DNA of 45,331 nucleotides from Candidatus Neomarinimicrobiota bacterium. Lineage in GTDB: Bacteria; Fidelibacterota; SORT01. Made by a program: the position numbers and the translations under genes. Where the stretch lies: NCBI GenBank assembly GCA_022567655.1, contig JADFGO010000006.1:1-45331 (forward strand), written 5' to 3'. Position 1 is the first letter of the stretch, and every line of letters begins with the position of its first letter. Below are positions 37,107-45,331 of this stretch, in pieces. Under the pieces are notes generated by a model, which made no database searches, was not told where the DNA came from, and saw nothing but the letters and a program-made list of their open reading frames with translations.

Positions 37107-39614
37107 ATGGCAATTAAAAGAGAAAAAATATTTCCTATAGATATCGTCGATGAGATGCGGAGTTCGTACCTTGATTACTCGATGTCCGTAATTGTGTCAC
37201 GAGCGCTCCCGGATGCACGCGACGGGCTGAAGCCGGTACACAGGCGCATACTGTACGGCATGGAAGATCTTGGCTTGAGAGCCAACAAACCGTTCAAGAA
37301 ATGCGCCAGAATAGTGGGTGAAGTTTTGGGCAAATATCATCCGCATGGAGATACCGCGGTTTACGATTCACTCGTTCGCATGGCGCAGGATTTTTCGTTG
37401 AGGTATCCTTTGATAAACGGCCAGGGGAATTTTGGATCCGTTGACGGCGACGGCGCAGCGGCAATGAGATATACCGAAGCCAAGATGTTCAAGATCGCCG
37501 AGGAAATGCTTCGGGATATCGATAGAGATACAGTAAAATTCGTGCCTAATTTTGACGACAGTCTTCAAGAGCCGTCTGTCCTTCCTACAAGACTCCCGCA
37601 GCTGCACATGAACGGATCGAGCGGGATAGCCGTAGGAATGGCAACAAATATCCCCCCTCATAACCTTAACGAAATCTCGAATGCGCTGATCGCAATTATA
37701 GACAACCCGGACATTGAGTTAGAAGAAGTCATATCCCTCGTGAGCGGTCCGGATTTCCCGACAGGTGGAATAATATACGGCAAAAAGGGGATAGCGGAGG
37801 CTTATAAAACAGGCAAGGGTTCGCTGAAGATTCGCGCAAGATTAAGTGTCGAAACCTCCAAGGGGGGGAAGGAATCGATCATAGTTTCAGAAATACCCTT
37901 TCAGGTAAATAAATCCAACATGATAATGAAAATGGCAAATTTGGTTCGTGATAAGATTATAGAGGGTATTCGGGACATCCGGGATGAATCTGATAGGGAC
38001 GGCATCAGAGTAGTAATCGATCTAAAAAAAGATGTCATACCTGACGTTATCATCAATCAGCTCTTCAAATACACACAGCTTCAAAACACTTTCGCGGTAA
38101 ATTTCCTGGCGCTGGTAGATGGTCAGCCAAAAGTATTAAACCTCAAGGAGTCCCTCCTTCCGTTCATTGAATTCAGACACGAAGTGGTGTTGAGGAGAAC
38201 CGAGTTTGACAAAAAGAAAGCTGAAAAGAGGGCGCATATACTCGAGGGATTGAAAACCGCGCTGGATAATATCGATGCGGTCATAGCGGTCATCAAAAAA
38301 TCCGATTCTCCGGAGACGGCAAGAAATAAACTTATGAGCTCGTTTAAGCTTTCCGAGGTACAGGCGAAATCAATTTTGGAAATGCGGCTTCAATCTCTGA
38401 CCGGCTTAGAACAGAAAAAACTGCTGGACGAATACAAGGAACTGCTAAAACTAATAGAAAAATTAAGCGGCATCCTCGATAACAAAACGCTGCGCATGGA
38501 GATAATAAAAGAGGAAATTCGGGAGATCAGTGAAAAGTACGGTGACAAGAGAAGAACGGAAATTGTGGAAGACGAAGGCGAATTTTCCATTGAAGATATG
38601 ATAGCGGAAGAGGACGTTGTAATAACTATCTCTCACAAAGGTTTTATCAAAAGGTTTCCGGTAAGCGGTTTCAAGCGCCAGATGAGGGGTGGAAGAGGTC
38701 TAAAGGGGGCGTCGACCAAAGAAGACGATTTCGTGGAATACCTGTTTGTAGCGTCCACGCACCATCACCTGCTGATCTTTACAGACAGAGGGAAATGTCA
38801 CTGGTTGAGAGTTCACGAAGTGCCGCAAGCCGGGCGGGCATCCCGGGGCAGGGCTATAGTGAACATCCTTCAGCTTGAAAAGGAAGAAAACCCGCAAGCA
38901 TTTCTTGCGGTAAAAGAGTTCGATGAAGACCACTACATACTCATGGCAACAGAGCGGGGTCTTGTGAAAAAAACGGTGCTATCGGCATATAAAAGACCGA
39001 TGAAAGGGGGTATTTACGCCATAGATATTCTTGAGGGTGACAAGCTTATCGAAGCCAGGCTGACAGACGGCTCGAACGACGTAATACTCGGTTCGTCAAA
39101 AGGAAAGGCGATAAGATTCTCGGAAACGGACGCCCGTCCGATGGGCAGAAAAACAAGAGGCGTCCGGGGAATGAAATTGGAAAAAGATGAAGATATAGTT
39201 ATCGGCATGATCGTTATTAAACGTTCCGGCACCGTTCTGGCGGTGAGCGAAAACGGCTATGGGAAGCGTACCGGGATCGATGCTTATCCGATCAGGAAGC
39301 GCGGCGGTAAGGGGGTCTTGACCATCAGGACGACCGAAAAGATAGGTAAAATGCTTTCGATAAAGGAAGTGGTGGATTCAGACGATCTGATGATTATTAC
39401 CGAGAACGGAATAATGATCCGGCAGCCGGTGGCAACTATACGAACAATAGGCAGGGCGACTCAGGGAGTCAGGCTTATAAGGCTTGACAAGGGAGATTCT
39501 ATCGCGTCGGTGACACGTGTGATGGAAAAGGTGAATGATAACGAAAATGAAGAAAATGAAGAAAAAGAGGAAGAATCGAACACAGAGCCGTCTGACGAAA
39601 CTTCCAAGTCTTGA
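37107..39614 (+). CDS. gyrA: DNA gyrase subunit A
   Basis: 835 residues. The catalytic tyrosine is Y122 (AAMRYTEAK); the quinolone-resistance region reads [11 protein letters not shown], with Thr83 at the position of E. coli Ser83. A GyrA-box-like motif QMRGGRG near 523-529 opens the C-terminal beta-pinwheel and favours gyrase over topoisomerase IV. The C-terminus is an acidic low-complexity tail ([15 protein letters not shown]) resembling the regulatory acidic tails of other GyrA proteins. It is the last gene of the dnaN-recF-dciA-gyrB-gyrA series. Confidence 0.97.
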   Translation: MAIKREKIFPIDIVDEMRSSYLDYSMSVIVSRALPDARDGLKPVHRRILYGMEDLGLRANKPFKKCARIVGEVLGKYHPHGDTAVYDSLVRMAQDFSLRYPLINGQGNFGSVDGDGAAAMRYTEAKMFKIAEEMLRDIDRDTVKFVPNFDDSLQEPSVLPTRLPQLHMNGSSGIAVGMATNIPPHNLNEISNALIAIIDNPDIELEEVISLVSGPDFPTGGIIYGKKGIAEAYKTGKGSLKIRARLSVETSKGGKESIIVSEIPFQVNKSNMIMKMANLVRDKIIEGIRDIRDESDRDGIRVVIDLKKDVIPDVIINQLFKYTQLQNTFAVNFLALVDGQPKVLNLKESLLPFIEFRHEVVLRRTEFDKKKAEKRAHILEGLKTALDNIDAVIAVIKKSDSPETARNKLMSSFKLSEVQAKSILEMRLQSLTGLEQKKLLDEYKELLKLIEKLSGILDNKTLRMEIIKEEIREISEKYGDKRRTEIVEDEGEFSIEDMIAEEDVVITISHKGFIKRFPVSGFKRQMRGGRGLKGASTKEDDFVEYLFVASTHHHLLIFTDRGKCHWLRVHEVPQAGRASRGRAIVNILQLEKEENPQAFLAVKEFDEDHYILMATERGLVKKTVLSAYKRPMKGGIYAIDILEGDKLIEARLTDGSNDVILGSSKGKAIRFSETDARPMGRKTRGVRGMKLEKDEDIVIGMIVIKRSGTVLAVSENGYGKRTGIDAYPIRKRGGKGVLTIRTTEKIGKMLSIKEVVDSDDLMIITENGIMIRQPVATIRTIGRATQGVRLIRLDKGDSIASVTRVMEKVNDNENEENEEKEEESNTEPSDETSKS

Positions 39615-39644
39615 TACAACTCAAATCCTAACGATAACTTACGC

Positions 39645-40382
39645 TTGATTCCTTCGGATGAACAAACGTCCAAACTATATGACAGGTGGGTTGAGTTCAT
39701 GGTCGGTACCCACGGCGCTTTCGAGGATGATCCGCGAAACCGGTTTATCTTTGAAGAAATATTAGCGTTTTCCAATTCAATTCAAGACGGCTCTACCATA
39801 ATAGATATAGGCGCCGGTCAGTGTGAGCTGGCAATGTTCTTTGAAAATTCTAATTATGTTGGACTTGACCTTGGTATAGGCGATGAGAATTGGGATTTTT
39901 CTAATATATCCGTTCGTGGGGACGTTCAAAATTTACCGCTAAAAGACTCTGTTGCCGATGCGGCATTGAACGTGTGGGTGATGGAGCATATACCCGACCC
40001 GCCGCTTGTGATGCACGAGATGTTCAGGGTATTGAAGCCCGGAGGCAAGGTTTTTCTCGTTGCTCCGTTTTCACTACACGAACATCAGCAGCCTTTTGAT
40101 TTTTACAGATATACCCGGTTTGGGATAAAGCATTTATTTGAGTCTTCCGGTTTTTCAAGCATAAGAGTCTATTCTGATTCTTCTCAGGAATTTGCCATGG
40201 GTCATGAATCCTACAAGTGGCTGTTAGCGCTCTCAGAAAGGCTCACAATGCAGGAAGAACAAAGAGAACACCTGAATCGGGCGCTTGAGACAACCCGCGC
40301 TCTAATGCTTGCGACGGCTAAACAATTCCCCGCTAAGACGGGAGATTTCGCACTCAACTGGATTTGTGTTGCCGAAAAATGA
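39645..40382 (+). CDS. Class I SAM-dependent methyltransferase
   Basis: 245 residues. Motif I is IIDIGAGQCELA near 50-60, followed by the acidic VGLDLG, VRGDVQNLPL, the motif IV-like DAALNVWVMEHIPD and the post-motif VLKPGGKVFLVAPF (Methyltransf_11 type). The C-terminal part (HEHQQPFDFYRYTRFGIKHLFESSGF) resembles methyltransferases found in surface-glycan clusters, but the substrate is unknown. TTG at 39645 is the best start (no ATG before motif I with good spacing). It is 30 bp after gyrA and converges with metF. Confidence 0.85.
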   Translation: MIPSDEQTSKLYDRWVEFMVGTHGAFEDDPRNRFIFEEILAFSNSIQDGSTIIDIGAGQCELAMFFENSNYVGLDLGIGDENWDFSNISVRGDVQNLPLKDSVADAALNVWVMEHIPDPPLVMHEMFRVLKPGGKVFLVAPFSLHEHQQPFDFYRYTRFGIKHLFESSGFSSIRVYSDSSQEFAMGHESYKWLLALSERLTMQEEQREHLNRALETTRALMLATAKQFPAKTGDFALNWICVAEK

Positions 40383-40400
40383 TCTACAGGAAAAAAGAGG

Positions 40401-41264
40401 CTACAGGTCTAATTCTCTTATCACCGCTATAGTCGGCTTGGAATTATTAAGCGTGTAAAAGTGAATACCGGGAACCCCGGATTCAAGCAATTCAGCGCAT
40501 TGAGCCGTTGCCTGCTCAATGCCAAGTGCTGTCGATTTATCTTTATCGCTGCCGGCTTCTAACATTTTAGATTGAAGTTCCCCGGGTATTTTTGTGTGGT
40601 TCATCTTGGCGAAGCGCATCACGAGTTCTGAGTTTACAAACGGAATCACACCGGGAATTATCGGCTTGTCGATGCCTATAGCTTTGGCGGATTCAACAAA
40701 CTCGAAGTAATAGTCGTTATTAAAAAAGAACTGTGTAATGACGAAATCAGCGCCGGCATCAAGTTTTTTCTTGAGATTTAGGAGGTCATCCTCAACAGAT
40801 GTTGAATCAGGATGACCTTCGGGATGACCGGCTACTCCGACCGAAAAATGTTCGAATTTTCCTACCAGCTCGACCACCTCCGATGCGTAATTAAATCCAT
40901 CGGGATGAGGAACGAACTTTCCTCCTCCCGGCATGTCTCCCCTGAGCGCGAGAATGTTTTCGATTCCTCTTTTTTTGATAGTGTCGATATATTCTTCGAG
41001 ATAATCTTTCGAGTGGTTGACGCAAGTCAGGTGAGGCATCGCCGTAACGCCGTACTCGTCCTGAATTTTGCTCACAAGGTCAAGAGTTGGTCTGGCCGTG
41101 CTGCCCCCAGCTCCGTATGTGACAGAATAAAAGCCGGGTGAGATCTCTTTTAGCCGGTTGAATACCTTGTATAATTTTTGAAAGCCGGTCTCTGTTTTTG
41201 GCGCATAAAACTCACAGGAGAGTACGGGCTTTTTACTCTCCTCATATATCCGGGAAATTTTCAA
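40401..41264 (-). CDS. metF: Methylenetetrahydrofolate reductase [NAD(P)H]
   Basis: 287 residues, the length of bacterial MetF. TIM-barrel signatures: SCEFYAPKTETG, SVTYGAGGST, HLTCVNHSK, ALRGDMP, GVAGHPEGHP, DAGADFVITQFFFN and PGVIPF. It reduces 5,10-methylene-THF to 5-methyl-THF with FAD, supplying methyl groups for methionine synthesis. TTG at 41264 gives the typical N-terminus; no ribosome binding site is clear. It lies 22 bp downstream of the M2 peptidase gene on the same strand. Confidence 0.95.
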   Translation of the reverse strand: MKISRIYEESKKPVLSCEFYAPKTETGFQKLYKVFNRLKEISPGFYSVTYGAGGSTARPTLDLVSKIQDEYGVTAMPHLTCVNHSKDYLEEYIDTIKKRGIENILALRGDMPGGGKFVPHPDGFNYASEVVELVGKFEHFSVGVAGHPEGHPDSTSVEDDLLNLKKKLDAGADFVITQFFFNNDYYFEFVESAKAIGIDKPIIPGVIPFVNSELVMRFAKMNHTKIPGELQSKMLEAGSDKDKSTALGIEQATAQCAELLESGVPGIHFYTLNNSKPTIAVIRELDL

Positions 41265-41286
41265 TCAGAGCGGATTTCTGATATGC

Positions 41287-43113
41287 CTAAATATCTTCAA
41301 GAGTATGCTCTCTGCCCTTGTTTTGTTCTTGCAGCCAGACCATGAGCGGCTCAAAGTATTCGAGCATCGATTGTGCCGAGAGGTAGCTGCCCGTTTTTTC
41401 TCTCAACAGTTCGCGCCAATCAGCGCTCCCCCCTGTTTCGAGGATCGACCAGAGGAATTTCCCAACCTCTTTATTCCCAAAATAGTTTGTTGCATGCGGG
41501 TCCTCATTCAGGATATTTGCCGCTATATGATCGTGGAGCTGAAAGAGAAGAATGTTCGACACCGCATAGTCGTAATATTGGGCGGGATCGTTGTTTATAT
41601 GAGTCTTTGAGGCCGGGTCGTTGTATTCCTCTCCCCTTGCGGAGGGCGGCACTATCCCTTGATATTTCTTCTTTAGACTCCACCATGTCTTGTTGTAAAC
41701 CGCCGGATCGAGCGGGGACTCATATAGTTCTTTTTCAAACATGGTCATTACGCCGCTTGACCAGGGTATAAAGACCACGTAATTAAGCGCCTCTGCCATC
41801 AAAGCCTGAATTTCGTTTATCTTTCCTCCCTCAGGCAGCAGCCCGATAGCTTCTACGAACGGTTTTTGCATAGCTGCCAACCCTATCAGGCTGCCGATCG
41901 CCTCATGGTATGCCCTGTTTGCTCCTCCGCGCAGTAACGGCGGAACGTCATCATTTGTGTAAGCCATGTAGTAATATATGTGACCAAGCTCGTGATGGGT
42001 CGTTTCATACCAGGACGGATTTGCCTCGACGCTCATCAGTGACCTGACGTCATTCTGAAGGTCTAAGTGCCAGGCTGAGGCGTGGTTGTTTTTCTTGTAA
42101 TTCGCATCCTTCGGGAGTGGATATAGAGACGAGCGTTCATAAAAGCTTTCAGGCAGCTCGTCGTATCCGAGACTCACAAAAAATCTCTCGGCTTGTCTAA
42201 CTACCCATTCGGCATCCTTTTCCGCAAGAGCGGAAGACAGGTCCAGCCCCTCGACGGTTACCAGGGCGGTCCAGTCTTGACCCCACCTGTTTGGCAGCCA
42301 GTGAGCCGGGAGCAAATCAGGTACCGGCTCGCCGTATTTCCCGGCAAGCTCATACCGCCAGTAGGTGTGGAGCTCCCGGTAAAGAGGTCTCAGCTCACGA
42401 TTGAACCTGTTCATAAGATCGACCATTTCTTCGACCGTCATATCGTAATCGCTTACCTGATATTGGAAAAAATCATCATATCCGAGAGCCTGAACGGTGG
42501 AGTTTCTCAGGCTAACAAGGTTCGTCAGCCCTTCTTTCAGCTCGATTCCGACCTCTTTGGATGCAGACCAGGCGGCGAGCCTTTCGTCAAGGTCTGCGGA
42601 GGTTCTTAATATTTCGTCTATTTCGTTGGTGGTCACAGATTCTCCATCGATCTTAAAATCGAATCCATAGAGCTTTTCTACCTGCTCGGTTTGTGCTGCG
42701 ATTTTCTTTTTCACGACGTCCGGTATTGTCTGTGGTGAGCTGGCGGCACCGTAAAGGATCGCCTCGAGCTGTTTCACCTGAAGCGGCTCCAATGAATCTC
42801 TCTTACTCAGAAAGCCGCGGGATTTTTCTATGTTTTCTATACTTCCTGTAAATATTGCCAATTCCTCATTCGCCCTGTTGGTGCGGTAGGCGTTCATTGT
42901 ATCACCCTCTATAATCATCGTGTTCGAACTCCATTCCGCTTCGGCAGAGGCGTATCGAAGCTCAAGGAATTTTTTCGTGTAGGAATCAAGGTAATTCTGC
43001 GCCTCGGCTGCGATACTCACGGCATCAGATGAACTCTCATCTTTGATGCTTTTAGTGCCGGTGCAGGAAAAGCCAAGGAATATTACCGATAAAATGATAG
43101 TTTGTTTTTTCAT
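41287..43113 (-). CDS. M2-family peptidyl-dipeptidase (ACE-like), exported
   Basis: 608 residues. The zinc site is HEXXH at H374-H378 (THHELGHIYY) with the third ligand E404 (AYHEAIGS) in GGANRAYHEAIG, the pattern of angiotensin-converting-enzyme-like gluzincins. The N-terminus has a short hydrophobic signal ending FSC17, possibly a lipoprotein signal, though the lipobox is weak. It would remove C-terminal dipeptides from oligopeptides in the periplasm or at the surface, a nutrient-scavenging role. ATG at 43113 follows a purine-rich AAGGAAGGG leader. It stands upstream of metF. Confidence 0.93.
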   Translation of the reverse strand: MKKQTIILSVIFLGFSCTGTKSIKDESSSDAVSIAAEAQNYLDSYTKKFLELRYASAEAEWSSNTMIIEGDTMNAYRTNRANEELAIFTGSIENIEKSRGFLSKRDSLEPLQVKQLEAILYGAASSPQTIPDVVKKKIAAQTEQVEKLYGFDFKIDGESVTTNEIDEILRTSADLDERLAAWSASKEVGIELKEGLTNLVSLRNSTVQALGYDDFFQYQVSDYDMTVEEMVDLMNRFNRELRPLYRELHTYWRYELAGKYGEPVPDLLPAHWLPNRWGQDWTALVTVEGLDLSSALAEKDAEWVVRQAERFFVSLGYDELPESFYERSSLYPLPKDANYKKNNHASAWHLDLQNDVRSLMSVEANPSWYETTHHELGHIYYYMAYTNDDVPPLLRGGANRAYHEAIGSLIGLAAMQKPFVEAIGLLPEGGKINEIQALMAEALNYVVFIPWSSGVMTMFEKELYESPLDPAVYNKTWWSLKKKYQGIVPPSARGEEYNDPASKTHINNDPAQYYDYAVSNILLFQLHDHIAANILNEDPHATNYFGNKEVGKFLWSILETGGSADWRELLREKTGSYLSAQSMLEYFEPLMVWLQEQNKGREHTLEDI

Positions 43114-43275
43114 TACCCTTCCTTTTGGAATTAGTATAAATATCTATTCTGGTTTTTTAGGATTATGAAATATACCTTGACGATACTGAAATTTCAACGC
43201 TTTATTGTTACGCTCTAAAGACGTGGAAGGGAGAGAGAAAAAGAAGAAATAAGAATGCCGGGGGGAGTACTTTTA

Positions 43276-43365
43276 ATGAAGAATAAAGTCTTGAAAGATG
43301 TTTTTCGAAACATCCTATCTTCTGTCGGAGTAAACGTAAATGGAAAGGAGCCAAGGGCTGCCTGA
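43276..43365 (+). CDS. Possible 29-residue peptide
   Basis: ATG at 43276 lies 8 nt after a G-rich GGGGGAG element and runs 29 codons (MKNKVLKDVFRNILSSVG at the start) to TGA at 43363-43365. The peptide is basic and could form an amphipathic helix. The UUCG hairpin lies inside it. No similarity is recognised; chance is a real possibility. Confidence 0.2.
   Translation: MKNKVLKDVFRNILSSVGVNVNGKEPRAA
43297..43314 (+). other. UUCG-tetraloop hairpin
   Basis: GATGTTT-TTCG-AAACATC is a perfect 7-bp stem with the exceptionally stable UUCG loop sequence. There is no T tract after it, so it is not a standard terminator. Confidence 0.4.
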
Positions 43366-43581
43366 GCCTGCGATAAATTAGATTTTGATTGATGGAGAGG
43401 ACAATTAAGCTAATATAATGATTAAGTTAATTTCTATGTTAACCGATAAGATGTTAGAAGGGTAAAGTTAGAGGGAGCATAAACCGATAAGGAATTTTTG
43501 AATAAAGTCCTTTTACACAGGCAGGGGAGACACCCTTGAAATATAGTAAGATGATTTACTCAAAGAATCAAGATTTTGATT

Positions 43582-43597
43582 TCAGTCGGTCGACTGA
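43582..43597 (+). other. Short hairpin upstream of the protease gene
   Basis: TCAGTC-GGTC-GACTGA, a perfect 6-bp stem with a 4-nt loop, about 110 bp before the protease start. It could be an operator or leader structure; nothing further supports it. Confidence 0.3.
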
Positions 43598-43708
43598 CAG
43601 ATACCTGAGCTTGCCGGGCGACAGGGAATTTTTACTTGTTATAAGGTCCGATAGCGCGTATATTAGCAACGTTAATACATCAAGATTATCAGACAGGAGA
43701 ATTTAAAG

Positions 43709-45331
43709 ATGCGTTCAGAACGATTTCATTTCTCGCGACCATTCATCCTTCTCAGCCTTATGCTGTTGGCTGGCCTGCTTTTGGTTGGCTGCGATCAAGC
43801 GACGGAGGTCACCTCTGTTCCTCAAGAAGAGGCCTTACTGGAATTAGCCTCAGCGAGCCAAATCCAAGCTGTAATGGCTATTCAAGACCGTCATACAGAT
43901 CGCCTCTTGGCTATTTCCGGCGCTGTGGGCACAGCCACCGGACTGACTGAAGACGGCAAACCGGCCATCGTGGTATTTATCACGACAAATACTCTGGCAA
44001 AAAGTGCGCGGATACCTGCCAGTATAGAAGAAGTGCCGGTTATTGTAGAAGTGACCGGCATGTTCGTTGCACTGACTGACACTGACCCCAAGGCCAGGCA
44101 GCCCCGACCTGTACCAATTGGCGTTTCAACCGGTCATCCGGATATTACCGCCGGCACCATCGGGGCGCGGGTCAAAGATTCTGACGGAAACGTGTTCGCC
44201 CTGAGCAACAACCACGTCTACGCCAACCTCAATGAGGCTAATTTCGGCGACAGTGCGCTACAGCCGGGTTCTTTCGATGGCGGCGAGGACCCGGCCGACA
44301 AGATCGGCGAGCTATCCGACTTTGAGCCGATCCTGTTCGACGGCAGTGATAACATTATTGACGCCGCAATCGCAATCTCCTCGACGGATCTGCTCGGCAA
44401 CTCTACCCCGCATGAAGGGTATGGGACGCCAAATTCGGCTACTGTCTCGGCAGCGTTAGAGCAAGCGGTGCAGAAATACGGGCGGACGACTGGACTTACG
44501 ACAGGGGAGGTTGTCGGAGTTAACGCCACTGTGAATGTCTGCTACAAGTCTCGTGGACCATTTATGTGCAACTCAAACTTCATTGCGAAGTTTGTGAAGC
44601 AGATTGTCATAAGCTCCAGCTCCGGGGATTTCAGCTCGGGAGGCGACTCCGGGTCCCTGATCGTGACTAACGACGGGAGCAATAACCCGGTTGGGCTGCT
44701 GTTCGCGGGTAGCTCTACACGCACGATTGCCAACCCGATCGACTCAGTGCTCTTTCGATTCGGTGTGACCATAGACGACAGCGAACCGGTAGCGCCAGGA
44801 GCGGCGGATGCGACGACCTCCACGATCACGGCCTCGCCGACGTCGATAACGGCAGACGGGACCAGCGAGTCTACCGTCACTGTGCAGTTGAAAGATGCGG
44901 ACGGGAACAGCCTCACCAGCGGCGGGGATGTCGTCGCGCTGAGCACGGACCTGGGTACCATTGGCGCCGTCACGGATAACGGGGACGGCACATACTCGGC
45001 GACGCTGACAGCAGGCACGACGGCAGGGACGGCAACAGTAACGGGTACGTTGAACGGGGTACCGATTACAGATACGGCCACGGTCACCTTCACCGAGCCC
45101 GCTGCAGGTGTTAACGTGACGAGTATTGCCCCGAACACAATGCAATCGGGCACCATGATAGTTGTAATAACTATCAGCGGCTCGGGCTTTGCGGCTGGGG
45201 CCGAAGTGACATTCGAAAACGGATCCGGTCCAGCTCCTAGCACATCTAACGTTGTCGTTGTTGATGCCAACACTATCACGGGTACAGTTACTGCCAAGAG
45301 CGGCGGCCCGGGACGCAACCGCGTCTGGGAT
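43709..45331 (+). CDS. Lipoprotein trypsin-like serine protease with Ig-like domains (3' partial)
   Basis: 541 codons are open to the window end with no stop. A lipoprotein signal is clear (LLLVGC, Cys28). Residues about 60-355 look like an S1-type serine protease: H169 (ALSNNHVY), D218 (IIDAAIA) and S314 (GGDSGSLIV). Residues about 370-465 form an invasin/intimin-type Ig-like domain (TADGTSESTVTVQLKDADGN, GDGTYSATLTAG) and about 468-541 an IPT/TIG-like repeat (VTSIAPNTMQSG, VTISGSGFAAGAEVTF). It is probably a cell-surface or extracellular protease. A strong AGGAGA ribosome binding site and a GC content well above its neighbours (a sampled line is about 63%) suggest acquisition by transfer. 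Confidence 0.85.
   Translation, partial: MRSERFHFSRPFILLSLMLLAGLLLVGCDQATEVTSVPQEEALLELASASQIQAVMAIQDRHTDRLLAISGAVGTATGLTEDGKPAIVVFITTNTLAKSARIPASIEEVPVIVEVTGMFVALTDTDPKARQPRPVPIGVSTGHPDITAGTIGARVKDSDGNVFALSNNHVYANLNEANFGDSALQPGSFDGGEDPADKIGELSDFEPILFDGSDNIIDAAIAISSTDLLGNSTPHEGYGTPNSATVSAALEQAVQKYGRTTGLTTGEVVGVNATVNVCYKSRGPFMCNSNFIAKFVKQIVISSSSGDFSSGGDSGSLIVTNDGSNNPVGLLFAGSSTRTIANPIDSVLFRFGVTIDDSEPVAPGAADATTSTITASPTSITADGTSESTVTVQLKDADGNSLTSGGDVVALSTDLGTIGAVTDNGDGTYSATLTAGTTAGTATVTGTLNGVPITDTATVTFTEPAAGVNVTSIAPNTMQSGTMIVVITISGSGFAAGAEVTFENGSGPAPSTSNVVVVDANTITGTVTAKSGGPGRNRVWD

Larger units (their letters stand above)
43114..43708. other. 595-bp gene-poor region
   Basis: Between the divergent M2 peptidase and the terminal protease gene. 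It holds one weak 29-codon ORF, two small hairpins, and AACCGATAAG repeated directly at 43441-43450 and 43482-43491. No RNA family or insertion-sequence end is recognised. Its AT-rich composition changes abruptly to GC-rich inside the following gene. Confidence 0.5.

Noticed and set aside
37107-39614. Possibility that gyrB/gyrA encode topoisomerase IV
   Set aside because: The QMRGGRG motif resembles the GyrA box and the genes follow dnaN-recF, both favouring gyrase.
40384-40407. CTACAGG direct repeat, 17 bp apart, between the methyltransferase and metF
   Set aside because: Only 7 bp long with two copies; it is likely chance and forms no terminator hairpin.
43500-43708. Riboswitch or att site upstream of the protease gene
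   Set aside because: The small stem-loops match no riboswitch core I know, and no integrase, tRNA fragment or flanking direct repeat marks an integration site.
44218-45318. Long minus-strand ORFs of 103, 258 and 133 codons near the right end
   Set aside because: They are antisense to the protease/Ig-domain gene; high GC lengthens open antisense frames. The plus-strand frame has signal peptide, catalytic triad and domain structure.

Overview
The window is a 45.3 kb piece of a bacterial chromosome around the replication-initiation neighbourhood. An LptD-type outer-membrane assembly protein, a SurA-like chaperone set and lipoproteins show a Gram-negative (diderm) cell. Background GC looks to be in the mid-40s percent. 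Most start codons lack a clear Shine-Dalgarno sequence and about ten genes appear to start with TTG. The combination suggests a lineage of the Fibrobacteres-Chlorobi-Bacteroidetes superphylum or a relative such as Marinimicrobia; this placement is inference, since no rRNA is present.

Layout. 1-1.8 kb (minus): a truncated sugar-nucleotide oxidoreductase/acetyltransferase fusion and a single-domain response regulator. 2.1-15.7 kb (plus): tRNA-Thr(CGU), rarA, a very long lptD, a TrmH/SpoU rRNA methyltransferase, a CPBP membrane protease, cystathionine beta-synthase with mgtE, two paralogous GT2 glycosyltransferases, a radical SAM protein and a small membrane protein. 15.7-18.9 kb (minus): the SOS pair lexA-dinB, with a near-consensus promoter overlapped by a candidate LexA operator, and dnaA. 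18.9-19.3 kb: the dnaA/rpmH divergent intergenic region with one perfect DnaA box, a candidate origin. 19.3-28.4 kb (plus): rpmH-rnpA-yidD-yidC-mnmE-mnmG-mfd, with two parS sites between mnmE and mnmG. 28.5-32.3 kb: three tandem, overlapping parvulin-type peptidyl-prolyl isomerase genes. 32.3-32.7 kb: a strongly AT-rich intergenic block. 32.7-39.6 kb: dnaN-recF-dciA-gyrB-gyrA. 39.6-43.1 kb: a methyltransferase (plus), then metF and an ACE-like M2 peptidase (minus). 43.1-43.7 kb: gene-poor region with small hairpins. 43.7 kb to the end: a GC-rich lipoprotein serine protease with Ig-like domains, truncated by the window edge.

How it works together. The core is the replication start and segregation toolkit: DnaA, sliding clamp, RecF, the DciA helicase loader, gyrase and parS centromere sites. 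Beside it sit DNA-damage genes (lexA-dinB, mfd, rarA, recF) and the conserved ribosome/RNase P/membrane-insertion/tRNA-modification block. The parvulins and LptD serve outer-membrane biogenesis, and the sugar-nucleotide enzyme and glycosyltransferases probably serve cell-surface glycans.

I found no CRISPR array, insertion sequence, prophage or clearly new multi-gene system. The strongest non-gene signals are the parS pair, the lexA promoter/operator, the AT-rich block before dnaN and the compositional break at the right end.
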